Of a stretch of DNA of 41,619 nucleotides, positions 33,679 through 41,619 are shown one piece after another. Under the pieces are notes generated by a model, which saw only the letters and a program-made list of their open reading frames with translations, was not told where the DNA came from and did not search any database. The translations under genes were made by a program, and so were the position numbers. How positions within the stretch are numbered: the stretch's first letter is position 1; every line of letters starts with the position of its first letter. This DNA is from JAQVOO01 sp964524755 (GTDB taxonomy: Bacteria; Spirochaetota; Spirochaetia; Sphaerochaetales; Sphaerochaetaceae), in the NCBI GenBank assembly GCA_964524755.1, contig CAZGDR010000012.1:1-41619 (forward strand), read 5' to 3'.

Positions 33679-34950
33679 ATGGAGGGGCGGAGTGTCTCCA
33701 CTTACACGACTTTGCGCAGCTATGTGTTACGTGAGTTCCTCCTCTCTCTCCTCGTAGCTTTTCTATTTTTCTTTTTTATCTTCTTTATTAATCAACTATT
33801 ACTTTTTGCACAAAAAATCCTCCTGAAAAATGTAAATTTCTGGTCAGTTTTACAATTAGTAGCCCTCTCTGTCCCCCAAATATTACTCTATACCATCCCT
33901 TTTTCTACATTAAGTGCCGCTTCGATGGTTATTGGTGATTTATCAGCCAAAAATGAAATCTTAGCCCTACGGGCAGCTGGGATTTCGTTGCGGCGCATGT
34001 TCGAAGTAATTGCTGCCATGGGATTTATTTTGGCTTTGCTTACATTCTTTGTAGCAGATGTCATGCTTCCCTATAGTCATCAACGTTTCAAAGAGTTGTA
34101 CAGTGAACTATTACGTGATTTACCAACCCTTGAAATAGAATCGTACGCTGTAAATCAAATCGGCGATATTGTCCTAGTAACTGGCGAGGTGCAGGATGCT
34201 ACTATAGGGTCTCTTGTGCTCTTCGATAGTGCATCACAATCTGAAAATCAGGTGATTACTGCTACTGATGGACGAGTTTCTTTAGTTGATCTGGATTCTT
34301 TCTTATACCGACTCGATGTGAAAAATCCTGTAATTTTAAATTCTAAAGGGAGTTCTGTAGAGAGTTTTACGTTAGCTGATGCAAAAAACATGACCTTTTA
34401 CCTCGATTTCAGTAAGCAGGTGGCCCGTTTTACCGATGTGACACCATCCCAGTTAAGCACGCGAGACCTACGTACTTTAATTGCTGTACGGAAACAAAGT
34501 TTGGACACCACTAAACTGACTAGAAAAACAGAAATAGTGAAGTTGCAGGGTAAGAAGGCGGACCTCCTGCGTCAATTACCATTTGATAGGGCGCTGCTGG
34601 GCGCTATTATCGAGGTGGAACAAGAGCTACTTGTATTGGAAAAACAAAAGGATGTAAACTTTTATCTTCAGTACTATCGTGCTGAGATGCATAAGAAGAT
34701 TGCCTTGTCAGTAAGTTGTTTTGTGTTAGTGTTTATTACATTTCCTCTCTCGTTTCTCCGCATAAAACATGGGCGGTTGTTTGGATTTGGTCTTAGTCTG
34801 TTAGTCGCGAGTGCTTATTGGTTTTTATTGTTTTTTGCCCAAACTAGAATTTTGAGTGTAGCAATCAATCCAGGATTTCTCATGTGGATCCCGAATGTGG
34901 TGATGGCATTCCTAGCTTTTATCCTTCTCCTCCAGCGGAGGCGATTATGA
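33679..34950 (+). CDS. lptF: LptF/LptG-family permease (YjgP/YjgQ), first copy
   Basis: 423 residues. LptF and LptG form the membrane part of the ABC transporter that pulls lipopolysaccharide-type lipids from the inner membrane. Seen: an N-terminal membrane bundle (two long hydrophobic segments by residue 75); the characteristic IPFSTLSAASMVIGDLSAKN and EILALRAAGISLRRMFE; a periplasmic beta-jellyroll in the middle; a Lys-rich coiled region (about 275-330); and C-terminal membrane segments ending in VVMAFLAFILLLQRRRL. It overlaps lptG by four bases (ATGA). The coiled insertion before the last membrane segments makes it longer than its partner. lptA, B and C are not in the window. Confidence 0.88.
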   Translation: MEGRSVSTYTTLRSYVLREFLLSLLVAFLFFFFIFFINQLLLFAQKILLKNVNFWSVLQLVALSVPQILLYTIPFSTLSAASMVIGDLSAKNEILALRAAGISLRRMFEVIAAMGFILALLTFFVADVMLPYSHQRFKELYSELLRDLPTLEIESYAVNQIGDIVLVTGEVQDATIGSLVLFDSASQSENQVITATDGRVSLVDLDSFLYRLDVKNPVILNSKGSSVESFTLADAKNMTFYLDFSKQVARFTDVTPSQLSTRDLRTLIAVRKQSLDTTKLTRKTEIVKLQGKKADLLRQLPFDRALLGAIIEVEQELLVLEKQKDVNFYLQYYRAEMHKKIALSVSCFVLVFITFPLSFLRIKHGRLFGFGLSLLVASAYWFLLFFAQTRILSVAINPGFLMWIPNVVMAFLAFILLLQRRRL

Positions 34951-36029
34951 AACGGTTAGACCGCTATATCATAGGATCACTTTTTCGCCTTATTTTTACG
35001 TCAGTAGTATTAATTTCTTTAATTTTAGTCTTATTCGATATTTTTTCTCAAGTTGACCAGTATGTTTCTCACGCTTTCAGTTATAAGGAAATAGGGTACC
35101 TGACACTTTTATATATTCCCCAAGCAATATGTTTAGCGTTAGGCCCGGCTGCATTATTCTCTACTACCTATTTTTTATCTATGCTGCATGCCAATAATGA
35201 AATGATAATTTTGGCTAACATCGGTTACTCATTTAAACGTATTATTGTCCCTATTATACTTTTAGGGTTTTTCGCAATCAGTTTTCAATTTATATTTTCT
35301 GAAAAAATTGCAATTCCAGCCTTACGTGAAAAAATTATTCTTACCGAAACTAAATTAGGTCAACGCCAAGTTATGGAAAATCGTGATGTTACTTTGCAAT
35401 CACCAGAAGGCAACTATATAGTACATGCTGGTCGTTATATTGAATCTGGTCCACGTATTTCTTCTGTTATTCTCATTATGTTAGATGAGAATAAACGGCT
35501 CAACTTGCGTGTAGATGCAGCTAGTGGAACATTTAATGGAACGTATTGGATTTTTAAAGATGTGAGGAAATATCTTGTTGAAGATGATGGTACAACGCTA
35601 TTTATCGAGCGTCTAGATGAGTATCATAATGAAGCTATTACTATGGAACCGGCTCTATTTAGAAACCTGACAACAGATATTACTACGATGGAATTACAGG
35701 GTGCTCTACGGTATGTTCAAAGAATTAAAATGATGAATTCGAGTCAGTATGCTGAATATGCTTCTGATTTAGGCGCCCGTGTTTTTGGGAACTTAACCCC
35801 CCTAATTCTTATTTTCATTTCTTGCACTACAGTCTTTACATGGAGGAAAAACGTCCTTATACTCAGTATTCTCTCAAGTTTAGCTATTGCTGTAATCTAT
35901 TTTGTTATGCAGATGCTTAGTATGATTTTTGCCAAACAAGGGTTAATTTCTCCCAGTTTAGGTACATTAGCACCAATGGGAGTTTTATTCTTAATCTCAA
36001 GTGTTTTATTGGCACTCAGAAGGATTTAA
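34947..36029 (+). CDS. lptG: LptF/LptG-family permease (YjgP/YjgQ), second copy
   Basis: 360 residues. Partner of the preceding gene in the inner-membrane lipid export complex. Seen: MKRLDRYIIGSLFRLIFTS with the first membrane segment; YLTLLYIPQAICLALGPAAL; FSTTYFLSMLHANNEMIIL; a periplasmic domain with ENRDVTLQSPEGNYIVHAGR; and three C-terminal membrane segments ending SVLLALRRI. The ATG at 34947 overlaps the lptF stop and has GGAGG six bases upstream; the frame is open further back but that part only overlaps lptF. tgt starts 5 bases after the stop. Confidence 0.88.
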   Translation: MKRLDRYIIGSLFRLIFTSVVLISLILVLFDIFSQVDQYVSHAFSYKEIGYLTLLYIPQAICLALGPAALFSTTYFLSMLHANNEMIILANIGYSFKRIIVPIILLGFFAISFQFIFSEKIAIPALREKIILTETKLGQRQVMENRDVTLQSPEGNYIVHAGRYIESGPRISSVILIMLDENKRLNLRVDAASGTFNGTYWIFKDVRKYLVEDDGTTLFIERLDEYHNEAITMEPALFRNLTTDITTMELQGALRYVQRIKMMNSSQYAEYASDLGARVFGNLTPLILIFISCTTVFTWRKNVLILSILSSLAIAVIYFVMQMLSMIFAKQGLISPSLGTLAPMGVLFLISSVLLALRRI

Positions 36030-36034
36030 TTACA

Positions 36035-37156
36035 ATGAAGAAAATATTTACAAAAACGCACCAAGATGCCAATAGTTTAGCTCGTTGTGGGGAAGTTTCC
36101 TTGCCACATGGTATTGTTCAAACTCCCGCCTTTATGCCGGTGGGTACGAACGGAACAGTGAAGGCCATGTATCATTCTGACGTACGTGATATTGGGTATA
36201 ATCTTATTTTAGGAAATACCTATCATCTCTATTTGAGACCGGGAATTGAGGTGTTGAAAAAGTTTGGTGGCTTACATAATTTCTCCAATTGGAACGATAA
36301 TATCCTCACTGACAGTGGTGGGTTTCAAGTCTTTTCTCTTTCGCACTTGCGTAAAATTCGAGAAGAGGGAGTAACCTTTCGAAGTCATATTGATGGTTCC
36401 CGGCATCATTTTACACCTGAGAAAGTAGTCGATATCCAACACGTTATTGGTAGTGATATCCTTATGTGTCTTGATGTGTGTACTCCTTTCGACATTACCT
36501 ATCACAAGGCCCGTGAGGCTATGGAAATTACCCACCGGTGGGCTAAACGATCGTATGACCATTGGCAATCTTTAGAGGGATTTGAAGGAAATCTTTTTGG
36601 TATAGTACAAGGTAATTTTTATGAAGAATTACGAAAAGAGAGTGCGTTAGCGATATCGGAGATCGATTTTCCTGGAATTGCCATTGGTGGTTTGTCAGTA
36701 GGTGAGACACCAGAGCAATTTTTTGATTATCTTGCTTTTACCACACAATACCTGCCTAGTGAGAAACCTCGTTATGTAATGGGAATTGGTACTCCGGATT
36801 ATATTCTGGATGCTGTGGCCAATGGAATCGACCTCTTTGACTGTGTCTTAGCTACCCGGTCGGCCCGTAATGGAGCAGTATTTACCGAAGATGGTATGAT
36901 TCAAATGAAAAAAGTCAAACATGAATTTGACACTGGTCCTTTATCTGAGGGGTGTACCTGTACAGCATGTACACACTACTCAAGGGGCTATGTGCGGCAT
37001 CTATTTAAAGCTGGAGAGATGTTAGGTGGCATGTTAGCAACAGAACATAACTTGACCTATCTGTATCAGCTGATGCTTCGTGTGCGACAAGCGATAGAGA
37101 AGGATCAATTCACCCAATTTAAAAAAGGATATCTGGCCCGTTACTATGGAAAGTAA
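36035..37156 (+). CDS. tgt: Queuine/preQ1 tRNA-guanine transglycosylase
   Basis: 373 residues. It exchanges guanine 34 for preQ1 in tRNAs with GUN anticodons. Seen: TPAFMPVGTNGTVKAM; NTYHLYLRPG; LTDSGGFQVFSLS with the general-acid Asp93; GIVQGNFYEELR; IGGLSVGE; the nucleophile region IDLFDCVLATRSARNG (265-280); and zinc ligands C307, C309, C312 and H338 in CTCTACTHY and ATEHN. Together with queA in this window it supports a queuosine pathway. The last 11 bases overlap the murJ start. Confidence 0.96.
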   Translation: MKKIFTKTHQDANSLARCGEVSLPHGIVQTPAFMPVGTNGTVKAMYHSDVRDIGYNLILGNTYHLYLRPGIEVLKKFGGLHNFSNWNDNILTDSGGFQVFSLSHLRKIREEGVTFRSHIDGSRHHFTPEKVVDIQHVIGSDILMCLDVCTPFDITYHKAREAMEITHRWAKRSYDHWQSLEGFEGNLFGIVQGNFYEELRKESALAISEIDFPGIAIGGLSVGETPEQFFDYLAFTTQYLPSEKPRYVMGIGTPDYILDAVANGIDLFDCVLATRSARNGAVFTEDGMIQMKKVKHEFDTGPLSEGCTCTACTHYSRGYVRHLFKAGEMLGGMLATEHNLTYLYQLMLRVRQAIEKDQFTQFKKGYLARYYGK

Positions 37157-38717
37157 GACGGATGTAACAGGCCAAAAAGCGGCCAAAAACTCTGTAGTTA
37201 TTATGCTCTGCACTTTGACATCACGCATTCTCGGAGTTATCAAAGCGCGTGCGATTGCTACTGTATTTGGGGCTACTGGTGTGGCTGATGTTATAAACTT
37301 TACTTTTAATATTCCCAATAACTTTCGTAAACTCTTTGCAGAAGGCGCCATGAGTAGTGCTTATATTCCAGTTTTTACGGCTTTAATTACCAAAGAGCAG
37401 GGTGGTATTACACAATCGAAAGCGTTATTAGCCCGAATGCAAGCTTTCCAATTGTCCATCTCTCTTTTTCTAGTCCTATTAACATGGCTCTGGCGTGAGC
37501 CACTCATCCGTTTTTTAAGTGACTTCTCCTCTGTCGCCCATATACAACTCTCAAGCCAATTGTTGGTCTATTTTATGGTATTTTTAGGAACCATCTCATT
37601 TTCAGCTTTATACGGAGGAGTTCTCCAAAGTCATGGTTCATTCTTTGCCGCGGCGGCGGCTCCATTGCTCTTTTCTGTTACAGTTATTGCCAGCATATAT
37701 TTTACACATACCCAACTAGGAGCCTTTTCAATGGCGTTAGGTGTCGTTTTAGGAGGTTCCTTACAAGCCTTGGTTACCTGGTTACGGTTAAGAAGATTTG
37801 GGTATCGGTTAGAATTTTCCTTACATTTCTCCTCTCCTGATTTTAAGCGTGTCATGCGCTCTTGGGCCCCCGTAACATTTACAGCTCTGAGTGCTATCCT
37901 TGCTCAGCAAGTAGCATTCTATTTCGCTTCATCTCTGTTTGAGGGGAGTGTGACAGCATTCACAAATGCCATCATTATTTGGCAAGCTCCGTATGGTATT
38001 TTTTATGCTGCAATTTCGACCGTATTTTTTCCAGCGATGGTTGTGGCCTTTTATCGTCGAGAAAAACAGGTTTTAGGTTCTCTGGTTAGCAAAGGATTAA
38101 TCTATATTGCTACATTTTTGCTTCCAGCCGCTATAACACTCACGGTGTTACGTAATGAAACTACGGCTGTATTGCTCCAAGGAGGGCTATTTACCCTAAA
38201 AAACAGTCTAGAAACTGGTTCAGTTCTTTTCTATTTTGCCCTAGGTATGCCCATTGTCGCCTGGTATAGTTTTCTACAGCGAGTCTGTTTCTCAACTGGA
38301 AAATTTAGACTAGCATTAATTTTCAGTCTGATTGTAGCTGGTGTTGATATTATCTGTATGTGGAGTGGAGTACGTCTTGGATTAGGAGCTCGCTCTTTAA
38401 GTTTGGCCAATACCGTTGCTTTTAGTATTGGTGCGCTGTGTTTATGGTTTGTCTTGCTCCAAACCAAAGTATTCTCCATACAACACAAACAATTATTTTT
38501 AGATTTGATTAAACTCATTTTGGTTAATCTACCATTAGTTTTACTCGGTTGGATCTATGTACGATACAGTAGTCCCATATGGTGGCACGGTGGGAGCACG
38601 ATGCGTAATGCGGGAATTCTAGGTGGGTTGTATGGGATTGCAATTGGAGTCACACTCTTGATGTACCATGTAACAGGGATAGATTTTATGCGTGTGTTTT
38701 TAAGGAAAGAGCGTTGA
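37146..38717 (+). CDS. murJ: Lipid II flippase MurJ (MviN family)
   Basis: 523 residues. It moves lipid II across the inner membrane for peptidoglycan synthesis. Seen: VIMLCTLTSRILGVIKARAI, then GATGVADVINFTFNIPNNFR, LFAEGAMSSAYIPVF, and about 14 hydrophobic segments typical of the MOP superfamily, including PYGIFYAAISTVFFPAMVV. The ATG overlaps tgt. The stop codon lies inside a strong terminator stem, so this is the last gene of the pnp-dut-lptF-lptG-tgt-murJ run. Its presence implies peptidoglycan synthesis in this organism. Confidence 0.94.
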   Translation: MESKTDVTGQKAAKNSVVIMLCTLTSRILGVIKARAIATVFGATGVADVINFTFNIPNNFRKLFAEGAMSSAYIPVFTALITKEQGGITQSKALLARMQAFQLSISLFLVLLTWLWREPLIRFLSDFSSVAHIQLSSQLLVYFMVFLGTISFSALYGGVLQSHGSFFAAAAAPLLFSVTVIASIYFTHTQLGAFSMALGVVLGGSLQALVTWLRLRRFGYRLEFSLHFSSPDFKRVMRSWAPVTFTALSAILAQQVAFYFASSLFEGSVTAFTNAIIIWQAPYGIFYAAISTVFFPAMVVAFYRREKQVLGSLVSKGLIYIATFLLPAAITLTVLRNETTAVLLQGGLFTLKNSLETGSVLFYFALGMPIVAWYSFLQRVCFSTGKFRLALIFSLIVAGVDIICMWSGVRLGLGARSLSLANTVAFSIGALCLWFVLLQTKVFSIQHKQLFLDLIKLILVNLPLVLLGWIYVRYSSPIWWHGGSTMRNAGILGGLYGIAIGVTLLMYHVTGIDFMRVFLRKER

Positions 38718-38738
38718 ATGATCAACGCTCTTTCTTTG
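38705..38738 (+). terminator. Strong intrinsic terminator overlapping the murJ stop
   Basis: GAAAGAGCGTTGA (38705-38717) and TCAACGCTCTTTC (38722-38734) form a perfect 13-bp stem with a 4-base loop, then TTT. It lies between convergent murJ and greA. It may act in both directions, though the minus-strand T-run is shorter. Confidence 0.85.
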
Positions 38739-38753
38739 GATTCATCCTGTAGT

Positions 38754-41435
38754 TTAGAAATCTAAGGCAGTTATAGAGATTACTGTATAATCATAATTAC
38801 GTTCATTAATTTCAAATGTAAACTTGTCACCTACTTTATGTCCGAGTAATTCTGCACCAAAAGGAGCTAGATAACTAATCGTATTTTCGTGTGGATCAGA
38901 TTCCCACGGTCCGAATATACGGTAGGTTTCATTTTCATTAGTACTATTATTTTTGAGAGTGACTTCAGTTCCAAACGAGACTTTTTTAGAATCTACATTC
39001 TCTGGAGAAATCACTGCTGCACGTGAGATTTCATCCGTTAAGCGAATCATCGTTACATTTAGAATCCCCTGTTTCTCTTTAGCCGCTTTATATTCAGAAT
39101 TTTCACGTAAATCGCCTAATGAGAGGGCTGCTCCAATCTCTTTGGAATTTTCAGGAATTTCAACATTCATAATACGTTCGAGTTCATTTTGCTTCTCAAT
39201 GAGTTTGGCTTGGGTAACGAGTAGTCCACTTGAGACAAGCTCGGCATGAATTTCTTCTTCACCCAAGAAAACAAATTCTGGGAATTTTTCTAAAATAGCA
39301 TGTTTAACTTCAACCTTCCGCGCAATGTCTAAACCTTGCATCCGATTTACAATAAAACTAATACGTTGAGCGGCACCTTCATTTGCAGTTTTCAGGAACT
39401 CAAAAATGAGACGTTCCTCGAATATGATGGTGGTAAGTGTTTTGGCAATCTTACGGTTTTCGGTAGTAGCTTTCCTTGCTTCTATAGCATTAAAAGCATA
39501 ATCGAGGAGTTGTAACTGGCTGGTAAGTAAAGATTCGAAAGGAACCTTCATCTTTTTTTCCCAGTACTTTTGATCATATGTACGCGATAGATAGGTAAAC
39601 AGATCAGCATTCTCTCGATAATTGCGGACTGCATTTTTAAACATATCTTCAATAACTTTCTTTTTCCCCTGATCGTGGAGCGTATCCATAATGTAACTAG
39701 TGAGGTAGTGGGGATAGAGAGCTACTAACACCTTCTCAACCATCTCAGGTTCTTCAACATCAACTACATTATTAATAAATAATTTCTTTAATTCAGAATC
39801 TTCGATTTTTTTAAAGGTAGTAGGGATTCTGTCGATCATACCATAGAGATGTTTGAAATCTACACTCGGTCTCTCTAAGAATGGGAACTTATCACATAGA
39901 TAATCGACAAAGAGGAAACTAGAGATCTCTTGATCATCTACCTTTTGGTAATTGGTACATTGGTCTTTGAAATATTGCACCATTTCCATAAAGAATTCTG
40001 ATTCGGGGTCTCCCGTGACTAAAAAATCACGAACGATACGTACTTTTTGATAAAATCGTTTTTCATTACGGAAAATACCAAGTGATTTCTCTTCGTAAGA
40101 GATGGGAGTCTCTCGAACGGTATAGACATCAGGGTTGCTAGGGAGGAACCCAATGAGAGGATCATTCATAAGAGCTTTTTTGGCTTGAGTCTGCCAACGG
40201 GTCCACTCTTTAGCACTCAGAATGGAGGGGACTATTTCAGCCTTCATTTCGCGAAGTGTGGCTCCGTTGTCATGACTGGTAATGAGAGTTCTCAAACCCC
40301 AAGAGATATCAGTTTTAAATTTTTCAGTAAGTTTTTCTTTTGGAAAAACACTTTTCAAGACCCAAATATGATGCTTTGGTAAGACTTGCAAAGAACTGAA
40401 AGCCATACTCAAAGACATGCTATGATTGCGCTTAGAGGCGAAATCAATAACAACATTCTCATGTGATAATTCACTAATACGACCGATGCTCCATGTTTTG
40501 TGATGTACAAAGGAACCTTTGTCGAAGGCGATATTCTTTTCAAAATCATCAATCGCAGAATGAACATCCCGATAAGACTTCGTAAGATTCGAGATTTCAA
40601 TACATGTTTCTAGTCGACTGTGATCCTTATACTTTTGGCGATACGACTCGACAAGTTGTTCACGAGCCCATTCAGAATTAGGTTCACCTTCTAACATGGT
40701 CTTAAGGACTGTAATAGCCTTGTCCCAGTCCTCTTTTTCCAAGGCAATGTCATACAGTTGCGAGAGCATCTGCGAAATTCTTTCTCCTTGGAAATGGGTA
40801 GAAACCCTTTGGGCTAATCCCAAAAGGTAGGCAAAGTCATCGGGAATCATCCGTAATAAGATGGTCCATATATCTTTTACTGCTGGTAGATTTTGAGCAT
40901 TCAAAAAACGTTGTAAGGCTTTTTTATAGAAAACAAGAGCTTTTTCTTTATCGTCTTTAGCGATATAACGTTCTGCAATCGTTTGGAGAAGGTCAGTTTC
41001 ATCATAATCGACTTTAACCAGTCGTTCATATAAGGCGAACTTCTCCTCTTCTCGGTTCTGCTTCTCATAACTAGAAGCAAGAAGACGGATTACATACTTA
41101 TCCTCAAAATGTTCTAAAATCTTTAAGCTGAGGTGTTCAACAATACCATATTTCTTATTTTCATTAAAAACTTCAATCAGTGAAATGATATTTCCATAAT
41201 CAAGAGATCGACGTCGTAACGCTATAGCTCCTGAAAGATACATGGCGATAATACTGTTTTTATTTTTTTGAAGGTATTCATCACAAGTGTTTTTTACCTC
41301 AAGCATCTCTTCAGGATTCTCGATTTTATCTAATATTTCGTCGAGTTCCTGAAAATTAGGAATAGTATAATTACTAATGGTAGTCCTAGTCCACTTTTCT
41401 TCAGTGAGTAGGGTTTTGATGTTCTCTTCTTTCAT
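38754..41435 (-). CDS. greA: Transcription elongation factor GreA with a very long N-terminal helical extension
   Basis: 893 residues; ordinary GreA has about 158. The last ~156 residues (from about 738) are a GreA domain: an antiparallel coiled coil with the tip motif LGDLRENSEYKAAKEKQ (D775 and E778 correspond to the catalytic acidic pair), then a FKBP-like C-terminal domain with SFGTEVTLKN and FGAELLGHKVGDKF. GreA rescues backtracked RNA polymerase by stimulating transcript cleavage. The preceding ~737 residues are mostly helical with TPR-like repeats (for example AERYIAKDDKEKALVFYKKA at about 150-170) and match no domain I can name. A long GreA of this kind is, as I recall, typical of treponemes. 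AGGGAG lies five bases before the ATG. The gene has its own promoter and leader. Confidence 0.92.
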   Translation of the reverse strand: MKEENIKTLLTEEKWTRTTISNYTIPNFQELDEILDKIENPEEMLEVKNTCDEYLQKNKNSIIAMYLSGAIALRRRSLDYGNIISLIEVFNENKKYGIVEHLSLKILEHFEDKYVIRLLASSYEKQNREEEKFALYERLVKVDYDETDLLQTIAERYIAKDDKEKALVFYKKALQRFLNAQNLPAVKDIWTILLRMIPDDFAYLLGLAQRVSTHFQGERISQMLSQLYDIALEKEDWDKAITVLKTMLEGEPNSEWAREQLVESYRQKYKDHSRLETCIEISNLTKSYRDVHSAIDDFEKNIAFDKGSFVHHKTWSIGRISELSHENVVIDFASKRNHSMSLSMAFSSLQVLPKHHIWVLKSVFPKEKLTEKFKTDISWGLRTLITSHDNGATLREMKAEIVPSILSAKEWTRWQTQAKKALMNDPLIGFLPSNPDVYTVRETPISYEEKSLGIFRNEKRFYQKVRIVRDFLVTGDPESEFFMEMVQYFKDQCTNYQKVDDQEISSFLFVDYLCDKFPFLERPSVDFKHLYGMIDRIPTTFKKIEDSELKKLFINNVVDVEEPEMVEKVLVALYPHYLTSYIMDTLHDQGKKKVIEDMFKNAVRNYRENADLFTYLSRTYDQKYWEKKMKVPFESLLTSQLQLLDYAFNAIEARKATTENRKIAKTLTTIIFEERLIFEFLKTANEGAAQRISFIVNRMQGLDIARKVEVKHAILEKFPEFVFLGEEEIHAELVSSGLLVTQAKLIEKQNELERIMNVEIPENSKEIGAALSLGDLRENSEYKAAKEKQGILNVTMIRLTDEISRAAVISPENVDSKKVSFGTEVTLKNNSTNENETYRIFGPWESDPHENTISYLAPFGAELLGHKVGDKFTFEINERNYDYTVISITALDF

Positions 41436-41446
41436 GCTGGCTCCCT

Positions 41447-41553
41447 TGAAAAACGCGTATTTGGAACAAATAATAAACAGCCCGAGCTCTGTGTCCTTGG
41501 GGTGGATTACCTATAAGCTCAGGTGTTGTACTGTGAGAAATGTTCCAAGCTGC
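41447..41553 (-). ncRNA. Structured leader or small RNA upstream of greA
   Basis: On the minus strand, the expected transcript starts near 41553 and at once enters an imperfect hairpin. TTGGAACA pairs with TGTTCCAA (41541-41548 with 41461-41468). ACAG/CTGT follows (41531-41534 with 41477-41480), then an 8-bp CCTGAGCT/AGCTCGGG helix (41516-41523 with 41481-41488). One pair of that helix is G-U on this strand but C-A on the other, favouring minus-strand transcription. A T5 run follows the hairpin (41449-41453). It may be a greA leader or a separate ~105-nt RNA. The family is not recognised. Confidence 0.45.
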
Positions 41554-41559
41554 TCAATT

Positions 41560-41588
41560 ATAATAGCATGTAAGGCCATACAATGCAA
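41560..41588 (-). promoter_or_regulatory. greA promoter
   Basis: On the minus strand TTGCAT (41583-41588) and TATTAT (41560-41565) are 17 bases apart, with an overlapping TATAAT three bases downstream. Predicted start near 41553, giving a leader of about 118 nt. An imperfect palindrome GCGT-N8-ACGC (41592-41607) sits just upstream of the -35 and could be an operator. Confidence 0.6.
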
Positions 41589-41619
41589 TAAGCGTTTATG
41601 TTTACGCATGATTGATGCT

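Noticed and set aside
41447..41553. Assignment of the greA leader RNA as 6S RNA
   Set aside because: The shape is reminiscent, but the length is about half and no conserved sequence blocks could be verified, so it is left as an unnamed structured RNA.
41559..41564. TATAAT on the plus strand near the right end
   Set aside because: No -35 box at a workable distance on the plus strand; the same bases serve a better minus-strand promoter.

Overview
The window looks like a chromosomal segment of a spirochaete, probably near Treponema/Sphaerochaeta. The main reasons are a GreA carrying a ~740-residue N-terminal extension, the gene order nusA-infB-rbfA-truB-ribF-rpsO-pnp (which I recall from Treponema), a tamB-bamA outer-membrane pair in a low-GC genome, and lptF-lptG next to tgt. 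I cannot name the species. Almost everything from about 2.5 kb to the right end is dense, conserved housekeeping sequence with short gaps and overlapping starts and stops.

Layout. Positions 1-2500 are a scrambled accessory patch. It holds the end of a GGDEF protein cut by the window edge, a decayed IS3-family transposase tail on the minus strand, an orphan minus-strand C-terminal fragment, and an AbiE-type toxin gene whose antitoxin survives only as its last 56 codons. This patch ends at the 3' end of ssrA (tmRNA, minus strand, with promoter and terminator visible). smpB lies just upstream of ssrA, and upstream of that is a membrane-anchored PEGA/formylglycine-enzyme-like protein, all on the minus strand. 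Divergent from these run lepB and hemW. A convergent methyltransferase gene follows, then a 431-bp gap with a 105-bp inverted-repeat element and a consensus -35 box for the next operon.

From 8.2 to 12.2 kb runs yebC-ruvC-ruvA-ruvB-queA (Holliday-junction processing plus queuosine synthesis), converging on tmk. From 12.9 to 24 kb run tamB-bamA-mutS-comF: outer-membrane protein assembly, mismatch repair and a phosphoribosyltransferase-like protein. From 24 to 31 kb is the transcription/translation operon rimP-nusA-infB-rbfA-truB-ribF-rpsO. It appears to be preceded by its own promoter, inside the end of comF, and by an intrinsic terminator in the leader, which suggests attenuation. A terminator separates rpsO from pnp-dut-lptF-lptG-tgt-murJ (RNA decay, dUTP hydrolysis, lipid export, queuosine, lipid II flipping), which ends in a perfect 13-bp hairpin. 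The long greA reads back on the minus strand from a good promoter through a structured 118-nt leader.

The observations I consider most worth checking are: the exact 159-residue tandem duplication that gives BamA seven POTRA domains; the terminator hairpin between promoter and start of the rimP-nusA operon; the structured RNA upstream of greA; the AbiE toxin without a complete antitoxin; a RibF with no recognisable riboflavin-kinase motif; a Tmk lacking the P-loop lysine; and a NusA ending in a zinc-ribbon motif. I did not find a CRISPR array, a prophage, a tRNA or an intact insertion sequence, and no clearly new multi-gene system.
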